Source: Brachynemurus nebulosus (Eukaryota > Arthropoda > Insecta > Neuroptera > Myrmeleontidae). From it: a DNA stretch of 64,000 bases. Every line of letters begins with the position of its first letter. Within the stretch, counting starts at the first letter, position 1. The translations under genes and the position numbers were made by a program. The DNA is taken from the NCBI GenBank assembly GCA_035578155.1, contig JAPWDM010000015.1:8120709-8184708 (forward strand). Reading direction: 5' to 3'. This document shows, piece after piece, positions 50,500 to 61,642 of this stretch. The notes beneath the pieces are model-generated. The model was not told where the DNA came from, made no database searches, and worked only from the letters and a program-made list of their open reading frames with translations.

Positions 50500-52764
50500 A
50501 TTTTATCATTGCTGAAAAAAATATTTTTTAATTGGTGATTTTTATATATTTCTGTCAATAATAATGTTGTAACATTATCCTTTTGAGTAATTTAAAGTTT
50601 TTACGACTTTATACAAGGTTTCTTTACTGGGTGCGTCGTTTTTCTTTTTTGTCACGTATGCTAAATAAAAATTTTTGTCTTTATGTGTGATTTTTATTAC
50701 GTCTCCGAGTTGATGTTTTTCCTTTTGTAGCATTTATCATTTCGGTAATTAAATTTTTGTATCTTCCAAGGTAACCTTCAGAAGTTATAGGTATGACTAC
50801 ATTTGTGTAGTTCCGTATATGTGCTTCGTTTAATAATTTGTTTTCATATAAATCGTAAGATTTATTTTTATCATAGAATTTCATAACATTTTTATATGAT
50901 TTTTCATCTTCCTGGATAGGTAGGTTTTTTCTGTTATCCCTTTCTTTTATCTGTTGCTTCATTAATTATCTAATTTCTTCTTCCATTTCATATCTGTCTT
51001 TGTCTGCTTGCTTTGATATTTCCTCTTCTTGCATCTTTTCAATCTTCCTTCTGATATATTTGAAATGTTTCCCTTTTTCTAGCAAGGTTTCATCGTTTTC
51101 CGAGCTTTCGTCTTCAGTTTCCGTGTCTGAGAGGTCTGACTGATATTCCTTCCTAGTCGTTAATGTGTTAATTTGTCGTGATAGGAGGTCCGCCATGTGA
51201 TTGAATTTTCCTGCTGTGTATTTTACTTCGCAGTCGTATTGCATTAGCTTAAGCCTCCAACGTACTAAGCGACTGGTAGGGCCCTTTACTGAATATAACC
51301 ACGTGAGGGGTCGATGGTCAGTTTTGATTATAAATCTTTTACCATATAAGTAATGATGGAAATTCTTTACGGCTTTTATGATGGCCAGGCATTCCTTTTC
51401 AATGGTGCTGTATTTTGTCTCGACATCGTTTAGGGTTGACCTGTAATCCCCGATGGGCATTTCTTTTCCTTGATCATTTTCTTGCAGTAACACTGCTCCT
51501 ACTGCTGCGCTAGATGCGTCCGTATTCAGAATGAAAGGTTTATCGTAGTTGGGATAGGTGAGTATTGGTTCTTCTAATAAATTTTCTTTTAATTTCTTCA
51601 AAGATTTTTACAGTTTTCATCGAAGGAGATAATAATGAGGAATAAATTTTCGGTAATATCCGATGGCTCCTAATACTGTCTGTAGTTCTTTGATGTTTTT
51701 AGGTTCTTTCTGTGCTTCAGTAGCTCTAATTTTCTTAGTTTGGGATTTAAATTTATTTTATGTCCTAGATAGTCAATTTCTTTGGTTAAAAATTCACATT
51801 TATCTAAGTTTATTTTTAAACCATGTTGTGTTAATTTTCCTAAAACTTTTTCGAGGTTGTCAAGATGTGTGTGTAAGTTTGTACCTAATATAATGATGTC
51901 ATCTAGATAGCAAAGGCATTTCTTCTGTCTGATTTCCTCCTTTAATATTGTATTCATTAGAGTCTGAAACGTAGCTGGGGCATTTATGAGTCCGAAAGGC
52001 ATTCGAACAACTCGTAGTGTCCAAAAGGAGTAGAGAAGGCTGTCTTGCTGATGTCTCCTGGCGCTATGGGTACCTGATGGACTCCAGAAGCTAAATCGAT
52101 GAGGGTGAAATATTGGTTATTTCCTAATGAATGTAAAATCTGGTTCATATTTGGAATTGGATATTTATTGGGTATGGTAATCTTGTTTAAATTTCTGTAG
52201 TCTCTTACCATCTGATATTTTTTCTGACCTGATGCATCTTATTTCTTTGGTGCAATCCATACAGGGCTGTTGTATGGGCTTTTTGATTCTCATTATATTT
52301 TCCTCGAGTAATTTGTTTATCTGGTTTAATGCTTCTTCTTCTAATTGCTTGGGCAACGGGTGAATTTTTGATATTACAAGTTGATCGCTGGTAGTTTTTA
52401 TATCGTGATATATTATATTTGTTTTCCCAAGGGGATCATTTTCAAGTTTCACGACTTTGTTATATTTTAATATTAAGTTTAATAGAGGTAATTCTTCATT
52501 TTTGTTTAAATGAGATGTTCTTAATTCGTTTTTTATTTTTGTTAGCCTATTATCACTTTTATTTTCAGGGGTTTCACAAATTTTTACGGTATTTTTTATA
52601 TTATTTACTTGCGTTTTTGCGTAACGTTGATTAATTTTTAATTGTATGTGAATGTAGTCGATTACTGCATGAAAAAAATTTCTTCTGGACGTTTCGTTGG
52701 ACAGCAATTGTGTGTTCGCGATACTCAATATTCCAGTCACGAAAAGCCAGTACTTTTCTATCAC
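50500..52764 (-). pseudogene. Gypsy element 2 reverse transcriptase-RNase H
   Basis: Pieces in shifting minus-strand frames. RT N-terminus is 52764-52165 (HDIKTTSDQLVISKIHPLPK). Then 52211-51984 (MVRDYRNLNKITIPNKYPIP, FTLIDLASGVHQVPI) and 52002-51670 (MPFGLINAPATFQTLMN, catalytic CYLDDIIILG). RNase H is 51601-50966 (LNTDASSAAVGAVLLQ, ECLAIIKAVKNFHHYLYG, KTDHRPLTWL, MADLLSRQ). A linker follows (50962-~50510). At least three frameshifts or stops. An uncertain upstream frame (52852-52631) overlaps the start. Gag and protease are not visible. Confidence 0.88.
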
Positions 52765-52852
52765 CAGTTCTTAAATTTAACTGCACCACAAAGTTTGTCA
52801 GTGGGTAGTCCTCACGAGTCCCATTAGTGTTTGCACTATTAACACTGTTCAT

Positions 52853-53440
52853 ATGAATTGCTTCACCACCAAATTTATTTTTATGTCGTATCCTTTTATA
52901 ATAAAAAGGATAAAAATAAATAATTCAATAGCCGAATTACGTGGGATTGTTGCCAACAGTTGTTTGGTTCTTTAACTTGGGGAACAACACGCACTAAATC
53001 ACAACGTAAGTAGGTCGATGACGTATGTGATCCGATTGATCGTCCATTAGCGAGTATTAATAGTCATTAACAGCACTAATGTTCTTTTAAATGGTATTGA
53101 TCACTTATTGATTACACTGATCGATCCGTTATTTGTGATTTAAGAAAAGTTAAATTGTAATGTTTAAATATTAAATTATTTAAACGTTTAACGTGCTTCT
53201 GTTGAAATGATCGAGGTATTTCTTAAATTAAAATTTAGTTTTAATTATTATGTGTTTAATATTAAGTGTTATTAAGTGTTATTGTTTAATATTATTATTA
53301 TTAATAAAAGTGTTTAATAATAGTCGATAGTTTTTGAGAGTTCGGGAGCCACCACCCACCGCTCGGATGGTGGTAGCTAACTTAGGTGGTCTCATGCCCA
53401 ACCTCATGGAACCTTGGCGAACTTAGCTTAACCTAAGAAT
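52853..53440. other. DNA upstream of gypsy element 2
   Basis: AT-rich, with a possible small hairpin (tatccttttataataaaaaggata, ~52896-52918) and gtgttatt/aag repeats (~53265). No LTR matching the TGTCGTAC 3' LTR start was seen, so the 5' end of the gypsy copy seems lost. Confidence 0.5.
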
Positions 53441-53700
53441 TATACTTTTCACTGCTAGATGGCGCTGCTAGTCTCGATACTAGTGAACCCTGTAGTAAAT
53501 TTGCAAAATTCTCAATAGATGGCGCTGAAAATCCTTTGATAGTTATACTTTTTCGCTACTGGATGGCGCTGAACACTAGAGAACCCTGTATTAAATTTGA
53601 AAAAATGTCAATAGATGACGCTGAAAATCCTTTGATAGTTATACCTTTCACTAACAGATTGCGCCGCTTGTCTGAATACCAGCGAACTCTGCACCTAGAT
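53440..53700. repeat. ~100-bp tandem units carrying TAGATGGCGCTG boxes
   Basis: About 2.5 units. Boxes are at 53457-53468 and 53516-53527 (TAGATGGCGCTG), 53560-53571 (TGGATGGCGCTG) and 53612-53623 (TAGATGACGCTG), with a decayed start of the next (~53656, cagattgcgccgc). Between boxes, gaaccctgtaRtaaatttg and aaaatcctttgatagttata repeat. The box core AGATGGCGC is close to the CTCF consensus. A function as insulator sites is inference. Confidence 0.8.
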
Positions 53701-54654
53701 TCAGAATTCAACCTGAAACAGGATTAAACTTGTCTACGCTTGTGACGTCATTAGAAGACATTCTCTATATTTGTTGGTAGACTGGTTTTAATTCCTATGA
53801 TTATATATTTTGATCTGAAAACAAGTTTATACAGGTTTTCCTCTAAATAAAAACACATTTTTATATTTTAAATAAATTTGATACTTCCGTTAAATCATAG
53901 AAAATGTCACGTACTTTTAGAAAAAAGAGTCGCCAAAACACGTGGGCTGATGGTGGTACCAGGTTGTACCACTCAATGAGATGTTTGTAACTACAGTAGA
54001 ACCTGTTCTGATTTTTACTTTTTTACATAATACAGTGGAACCTGTCTAGCAGAGCTAAAAGCAGCAATACAGTTTCCAACAATGGGACTGTCAACAACAA
54101 TGAAAAAAATATTTTTGAGAATGAATTGGAAAAATCGACAAGAGCTCACGGGATTTGGATAGCGTTGGAAAAATTTTATGAGTTTAAATACTGTATTTAT
54201 TTTGTAACTATACTTAACAAAAAATTTTGGAGAGAAAATCAATCTTTTTTATCTATATTCCTTTCTTAAAAGTCTAAAATAATTATATATGCTAGCAAGT
54301 TTTGAAATGTATATGATAAAAATACTATTACACTTTATTAATTAAGCACCATCAGAAAATAAAAAAAATAATCTCAGTGTTCGTATACTTATGGATGCAA
54401 CTGTACAATTGATATTTTTTTCTTAATAATGATCCCGTTTCAAAAGTCACTTTGTAATTAATACATACATGATTACAAAGCAATTTTTATTTGTATGTGC
54501 GCGGCGTCAGTATGTCGCGATATTGAAATATGATACTTCCGTTAAATCGTAGAAAATGTCACGTACTTTAAGAAAAAATAGTCGTCGGTAGAGTAATATG
54601 ATATCTTTATGAACATAAAAAATTTTTAATTACCAGTTGCATTTGATATCATAA

Positions 54655-54658
<4 letters not shown>

Positions 54659-54727
<69 letters not shown>
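54659..54727. repeat. (AT)n microsatellite
   Basis: About 34 uninterrupted AT units between a truncated satellite unit and the Transib stop codon. Confidence 0.95.
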
Positions 54728-54733
<6 letters not shown>

Positions 54734-54735
54734 AA

Positions 54736-56954
54736 TCATTCTTGATCAGATTGATCTTCGTCACTTTCGGGTTCTGAATAGATATTGGGTTCTCCAGACA
54801 GTAACAAATTTAATGTTTCCTTGGAAAATGACCTCGTATTTCTCTTCGGCTGCTTTCTCGTGCCCGTGAGTAGTGGATCAGATGTAAGTAAAAAACGATG
54901 TAACACATCCAAATTGCATGCTTCTCGAGAAAATTTTCGTGAATGGTGTAGTCTATATTCCCTTATATGTTTATTTCGTGATTCTGAGGCTTCCTCCGAC
55001 AACTGACCCATTGGCAGCAACGCAGAAGATATGACTTCGGGCCATGGTGGAGCACTTTGTGCACTGTAGGTGTCATAGGATACCACTCATATAATTTTAC
55101 ATATAGTTCCTCGGTCTTCCTGGCGTATTTTGTGAACGCCTCAATATTGATTCTGTGTCCACTCGATATCGCCTCCAAGATGATTTTAAATCTGTATATA
55201 AGGACTGGGTCAATTCCAGTTATTGATGCAGATAATTCGTGCTCTTCAAAAAATCTTGTGCTTGTATTTCCGTCGTTAGTGTTGCCAAAATTGGCCTTAG
55301 GTACATCTACTAAAGTCCCATCTCTTTTTTAAATCTATCCTGGATGTCTTTTTTCGTTTTATCGTTTTTTGTCGGATGCTGTTTGTCTCCACTTTCTTGT
55401 TGGCATTTTGTGGGCATTATGAAGAAGATTTTCAAAAAATCTAATCCCGGCGTGCAATATAGAAAAACCAAATTCTAAAGTACCTTCAGTGACATTCCTT
55501 TTAATCGCTAATTTGTTGAATTCACTGGATGTGGTACCACAAATATAGCACCTCATAGTTGATGTAGTCTGAGTAGCCGCATTACATACTTTACCATCCA
55601 CCATAGTGAACAACAGGGTATGTATGGTTTTAGTGTCTTCGAATTCGGTAGGTTTCAAAGAATTTATTTGTGATTTTATGTAGAAAATTTCTTCGTTTAT
55701 AATAGCGGTAGTTTCATGTAAGAACTTGATTCGCATTGCCCTACAGTACCGCGGCGATGAAGGTGTTGGATTTTGCCAAACTAATTCTTATATTTACCAC
55801 AAACTAGTTTTAACGGCACCATAGAGCTCTGGAAAATATTTGCGTCAGTGTCTGCTTCGCTTTCAAATTTCATCTTGTATTGAATTTATGTGGAACCATC
55901 ACATCCCCACTTACAAATCAGTTCAAGGGATTTTTTCTCATCATCGGTCAATATGTCAACCACAGCCTTCAAACTTAAAATTAACCTTGAAATGGTATGG
56001 TCTAATAAACCTTGTAAGTCTACCTCGGCAGAAGTAGCGGTCACTCTGATGCATTCTTTTGGGGGATAACAGTCCTCTTTTGCTTTTCGTAAAATACTGT
56101 AGCATGGGTACATCTTTTTGTTACTGGATCGCACTATTTCATATTGTGACCGAGAAAGATCAGCCTCTACGTACATCGATAATGCAGCCAGAGGCGATAG
56201 TTGGCGCAATGGCTCTTCGTTGCTCTTTCTATATGCCTTTCTATTTAGGGCGCCTATGAGGATCAGCTGTAAATAAGACAAGTGTTTAATGGATGATATA
56301 AAAGAGCAAAACGTTAAAATATATTAAAACTTATGAATACAAACCTGTAAGTGGTAATGATAAAGTTGTCATGGCATTAAGCCAATTGCTGTTATTTTTT
56401 TCAAATATGTCCTTCTTCTTGTGTGCGTCTAACCATTTCATCTTTAACTGATGTTTAATTAGTGACAATTTATGTTTAAAATCTTTTCTGTTTGGATGAT
56501 CTTCGTCGAACATGCTGAGCACTTTTTTCCCCATAAAATCAAGTTTTTTGTCAAAAACTTTCTCCCCAGAGCTTTCCATTATTGCGTAAATATCTTGTCG
56601 ACTCATATACGCCAGAAGGGCTTGAAATAAATAAAATAATTTTTAACGATATTTGCATTTTTCTAGTTTTACGACTTAAGCTGGAAAAAAAATCATTAAA
56701 AATGCGTCTGCGGCTATTCACAGCAGATTTCTTTAAATTAGTATTCTAACATAGATACACTTTATATTGAAATACTATTCAGTGCTTAGAAATTTTTAGA
56801 AGTAACGTAAAACACATAATGTTTTTGTTCAATCAAGCAAAAATTTGTTTTTTTATCTAATATGTTCTCGGCACTGTTATTAATTAAAGTTTTTAATAAT
56901 TTCAAATAAAAATTTTATTGAAAACAAGTACATACCTGATTCTGACGAATCCAT
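54736..56954 (-). pseudogene. Transib transposase (RAG1-related), decayed
   Basis: Predicted exon 1 is 56954-56936 (MDSSES) and exon 2 is 56620-56345. Both junctions have GT/AG, and exons 1-2 join in phase. Then 56266-55886 follows, out of phase with exon 2. All three catalytic residues of the RAG1/Transib core are visible: Asp in CKWGCDGS (~55895, followed by an in-frame stop), Asp in MVDGKVCNA with the zinc motif CYICG (~55600-55550), and Glu in LSEEASESRNKHIR (~55010). Also present are the His-rich EWYPMTPTVHKVLHHGP (~55090) and the C-terminal LLTSDPLL. At least three frame changes (near 55870-55780, 55330 and 55060) plus the stop make it inactive. No CACWRTG-type TIRs were located; the left flank is (AT)n. 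Confidence 0.82.
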
Positions 56955-58589
56955 AGCAAAAAATTCGCGAACTTGCTTTATAAACAAAAGTAAATTGTGT
57001 TTAAAGTGTGGTAATTTTAAGCGCATCGACACACCACACGAACACTAATAGCGAACGGTAACTTCCGACTGATGGGTCGGCGTATGTCTAGGTGCAGGTA
57101 GAAAAAAGGACACCTTTGTTGCACCGGCTCATTAGCGATTCTTAGAAACTGTTATTGTCCAGTAATGACACATTTTAGAAATACGACTTTTGGCCAGCTT
57201 TTTGTCTCTAATACTCCACGGTTCGGCGTCAGTATGTCGTGACATTGAAATATGATACTTCCGTTAAATCGTAGAAAATGTCACGTACTTTAAGAAAGAA
57301 GAGTCGTTGATAGAGTAATATGATATCTCTATGAATATAAAAAAATTTTAATTATCAGTTGCGTTTGATATCATAAAACTATATAAATTTAAAAATGTCA
57401 CGTAGGAAATATGATACATCCAGAGTAAAACCTGTTCTGATTTCCTCTTTTTTACATAATACAGTAGAACCTGTCTTAGCGGTAAAATATATCTTAATGT
57501 TTAAAACAATCTAAAAATTTTCGAGTTAAAAGCAACAATACAATTTCCAACAATGAGACCGTCAACAATGAAAAAAAAATTTTTTGAGAATGAATTGGAA
57601 AAATCGACAAGAACTCACGGGATTTTGATAGCAATGGAAAAAATTTTTAAGAGAGTTAAATTTTTACAGAGTTTTAATACTGTATTTATTTTGTAACTAT
57701 ACTTAACAAAAAAATTTTGGAGAAAAAATCAATCTTTTTATCTATATCACATCCTTAAAAGTCTAAAATAATTATATGTGCTAGCAAGTTTTTGAAATGT
57801 GTATGATAAAAGTACTATTACACTTTTGTTAATAAAGGCCATCAGAAAATAACCAAATAATCTCATCGTTCGTATACTTATGGATGCAACTGTAAAAATG
57901 ATAATTTTTTTTCTTAATAAGCACCCCGTCTCAAAGGTCACTTTGTAATTAATACATACATGATTACAAAGCACTTTTTATTTGCATGTGCACGGCGTCA
58001 GTATGTCACGACATTGAAATATGATACTTCCGTTAAATCGTAGAAAATGTCACGTATTTTAAGAAAAAAAGTCGCCGATAAAGTAGTATTTTATCTCTAG
58101 GAACATAACAAATTTTTAATTACCAGTTGCAATTGATATCGTAAAACTACAGAAATCTAAAAATGTCACGTAGGTAATATGATACATGTACAGTAAAACC
58201 TGTTCTGATTTTCACTTTTTCCACATAATACAGTAGAACCTGTCTTAGCAGTAAAATATATCTTAATGTTTAAAACAATTTAAAAATTTTCGTAGAAAAG
58301 AAAGTGTTAAATAAAATTTTATGTTTTATACAGACAGTTTTAGATCATTACTGTTCAACGATACTTTATTTTAACAAATCATTAATAATATGGGTAAATA
58401 CTTATTGGTAAAAATTACATAGTTTGTAAGTATGTTTTATTGTGTCAGAACGTTAATGGGACAAAGTAATTTAAATGCGTATATATTCAGGGGCATGTAG
58501 GAACATTACCTATTTTTAATAGTTCAGAAAATGCACATTACATGACCTTATAAAGTACAACCAGAGTAGAATTGACGTAAAGTAACGCC

Positions 58590-59440
58590 AACACCAAATA
58601 ACACAAAAAAGACACCACAATGCTCCGAATGACACCAAAAAAACACCAAATGACACCAAAAATACACTAAATTACACCAAAAAGACACCAAATAACATCA
58701 AAAATACATTAAAAAGACACCAACTGACATCAAAAATGCACCAAGAAGACACCAAAATCCACCAAATGACACCAACAGGCACCAAACGACACCATTTGTC
58801 ACCAAAATTCGCCGAAACTGCACCAAATGACACCAAAATTACACCAAAAACACACCAAAAGTGCACCAAATGACACCAGAATGCACCAAATGACACCAAA
58901 ATGACACCATGGCATCAAAATTACATCAGTGCCACCAAAATGCATAAAAATTACGAAAAGTGCACCAAAATGACACCAGCATGCACCAAATGACACCAAA
59001 ATGCACCAAAATGACACCAAAATGCACCAAAGAGTGACACCTTGGGAGTCACTCCCAAAGAATTACTCCCAAAGAGTTATTCCGAGAGAGTCACTCTTTG
59101 GTGCATTTTGGTGTCATTTGGTGCATGTTGGTGTCATTTTAGTGCATTTGGTGCCATTTGGTGCATTTTGGTGCACTTTTGGTGCATTTTGATGTAATTT
59201 TGGTGCATTTTGGCGCATTTTGGTGTCACTTGGTGCATGTCGGTGTCATTTTGGTGTCATTTGGTGCATTTTGCTGTCATTTTGGTGTATTTTGGTGTCA
59301 TGTTGGTGCAATTGTGGTGCATTTTGGTGTTATTTCGTGCATTTTGGTGTCCTTTTGGTGCACTTTGGTATCATTTTGGTGCAAATTTGTTGCATTTAGG
59401 TGTCCTTTTGGTGCATTTTGGTGCACTTTTAGTGCATTTT
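58590..59440. repeat. GGTGCATTTTGGTGTCATTT minisatellite arranged as a giant inverted repeat
   Basis: From 58590 to ~59033 the strand reads caccaaaatgcaccaaatga-type units. From ~59090 to 59440 it reads the inverse, ggtgcattttggtgtcattt. The hinge (59034-59090) has gagtcactcccaaag and gagagagtcactctttggtg, itself self-complementary. Units are 10-12 bp half-steps combined into ~20-24 bp, degenerate. Long Trp/Phe/His-rich open frames on both strands arise from the repeat and are not genes. Confidence 0.9.
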
Positions 59441-59639
59441 GCCAAACAATATGTGGACTGTATAGAACAATTTGAAGTTGGAGTGAAACTGTTACTTTGG
59501 ATGTTGAGGTTAGGCAGTTTTTTTGAATAACTGCACCGTACTATATGTGCAAATATTTTAGTGATAAATTTTGTTCTCGATTTTATTCGAATTATAGTTT
59601 AAATAAATTATAATCATTTTTCATTATTAAATAAAATAA

Positions 59640-59892
59640 TGAAAATGTCCTCCCCTTGTCCTCCACTCGCATCACCGAGTGGAGGATAAGGGGAGTGGTG
59701 GGGGACTAGGATTTGGAAGGTGTGCGTCTGCAGCCGACTTCTTTAAAGGAACTATGCCGATATTCATCTGGAATTGTGAAGGAAAACTGCAGAAAACCTT
59801 CACGAGCATAGCCGGTCGTGAGACTCGGACCCTCGACCTACAAGTCGAACTGCCAGTGCTTAAGCAAGCTTGGCCACTCCGCTGGTAATATT
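59640..59892 (-). mobile_element. tRNA-derived SINE
   Basis: On the minus strand from ~59890, agcggagtggccaagcttgc (A-box-like, tRNA-Leu/Ser style) is followed at the proper distance by gtcgagggtccgagtctc (B-box-like, GGTTCGANTCC consensus). A ~150-nt body follows, ending in a hairpin of 18-nt arms, ccccttgtcctccactcg and cgagtggaggataagggg (~59652-59694). Internal pol III promoter boxes with an unrelated tail define SINEs. No poly(A) or target duplication was seen. Confidence 0.7.
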
Positions 59893-61642
59893 GCACAATA
59901 AGTCCACCGTAAATTGAATAATTTGAAATATCACCAGAAATTTTTTTAAACAGTTATTTCTTTTTTAAAATATAAATTTGACTATAAAGTGAAGCAAATT
60001 TTTCCGTCTCCATAACTTTTTTAACGATTATAGCAAATAAAAATCACATTAATGTTTCTTAATCAAAATTTGACATTAGCTGTCAACTGTTGTATGTCGA
60101 CACGGTTTTGAGAGCACTATCGGAGAGTTTGCTATCAGACAGTTTTCTGCAGTGTGAAAGTTATTGAAAGTACTCTCAAGTGGACAATAAACTATCAACT
60201 TGTAACAGTTGTAGCGGTTTGCTTATACTAAAATATTTAAATTTCGCGCCCAAATGCTGTTACTTAATGTCCCACGCAGATTAACGTCATTGGAATGCCT
60301 GAAATGTCCAAAGTCGGGTTCTGTCGAAGAACTACTCTCCGTTGTGTATTTTGCGAAATCACTTTATTAATTATCTTTTACAAAAAATTCCATAATAATA
60401 ATAATTTATTATTCAACCAAAAGTTCAATATTTTATTAAAAAATATAAAATATAAAATAACGTTGTGTCTTAATAAACATTTCCGAACTGTTTTGGGTTT
60501 AATTAATTTAAAAACGCCTCAACAAAAAACAATTATATTTTTTATTGGACTTGGCAACAATTAATTCCGGCCTATCTGTAACAAGTCCCAATCTAGTCTC
60601 CACTTTTCTCTCATCTTTTCCAACATATATCAATTCGCCGCTTGTCCTCACCGCTTAATATTATTCAATTCATATCAAACATCAAAACAGGGGAATCACC
60701 TAATAATATAATATTATAAATTCACTTAGAAGATAATAGTTAAGTTTTACAACACTACGTGGCTCATATTTTTTTACAAACAAAAGTCGCTAGTTATCAT
60801 AGCCGATATCAAAACCTATTTGAAATTTAGTTCATTAATTCAAAATTTGACCGCTAGATGTCAGTCCCCGTACCATAATATCCGTCACATACCCCCCGAT
60901 GAAACAAGTTTTAAAAATGCTGCAAGCATTTTAAAAACTTTTTCGAAAGCAAAAAGATTAAAGAAGAAGTTCGGCAACATAAACCGTGGAAAAAGAAAAG
61001 TCCGAATATAAAAAAGATCGCGAACTGTTTGGAAATGGTTAAATAAAAAAATTATAATATAAAAGAAGAATATTTTTCAACATGAAACTACATTTCTTAA
61101 ACGAAACCATTCCTAAACTTGATGTTTCGAGAAGCAAAAAAAATTTCAAAATTTAACTATAATTGTAGCCTGTAAAACATCAAATTTAAGAATAAATTAA
61201 CATTAAAACTTAAAAAAAAGTAACTACTATATAATGAAAAAATGTTTCTTCTTAATTTCTTGTTTGTTTTAAATTTACTTTGAGAAGATGAATCAATGTA
61301 TTACTAGTTTTTACATTTTATTCACTCTAGTTATTTTAGTAAGTTTTTTCTTTTTTCTAAAATAAAAAAAAAATTATTCCAAAGATAAGAAATAATTCTA
61401 AAATCCCAATATAAAGGTATTAAAAAATTCTCAAATACAAAAACATAAGTCTTTAATTCAATTTAAAGAAAAAAATAAAATTTCTAAAAAAAAAAGATAT
61501 TTATTATTTTAAAATGATAAAAATTTGAGAAAATTCGTGATTTAAAATTGTTATTTTGATTCTAAACTGAATAAATAGTACAAAGTTTTATTTAAACTAC
61601 AGAGCATAGGTATATAAGACACAAAACCTATAGAGGAAATAT
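59893..61642. other. Intergenic DNA, no gene seen
   Basis: AT-rich. Short frames at 60295-60564 and 60820-61011 have no recognised motifs. Confidence 0.5.

Larger units (their letters stand above)
38538..52852 (-). mobile_element. Gypsy element 2 (errantivirus-like), disrupted by nested insertions
   Basis: On the minus strand the order is RT (52.76-51.67 kb), RNase H (51.6-50.97), linker (50.96-50.5), LINE insertion (~50.48-45.18), integrase (45.17-43.64), env part 1 (43.72-42.96), mariner-type insertion (42.955-39.740), and env part 2 (39.74-38.54). Then come a purine tract (AGGGGGAGG, 38564-38556) and the TGTCGTAC start of a 3' LTR. Gag and the 5' LTR were not found. The env overlaps the end of the integrase frame, as is usual in insect env-bearing gypsy elements. 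Confidence 0.8.
53876..58290. repeat. Satellite-like 0.65-0.77-kb tandem repeat interrupted by Transib
   Basis: Unit landmarks recur in order: gatacttccgttaaatc, gtcacgtacttt, acagtRgaacctgtct, gagaatgaattggaaaaatc, aattttggag, ggatgcaactgta and cggcgtcagtatgtc. The last is at 54502, 57224 and 57993 (769 bp between the final two); the first is at 53879, 54532, 57254 and 58023. Thus three to four units, the second broken off at an (AT)n tract (54659-54727), after which the Transib gene occupies 54.7-57.0 kb. No coding capacity. Confidence 0.85.

Noticed and set aside
58672..59530. Long Trp/Phe/His-rich open frames on both strands
   Set aside because: They are translations of the GGTGCATTTTGGTGTCATTT minisatellite. 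Several frames are open at once and both orientations give the same peptides.
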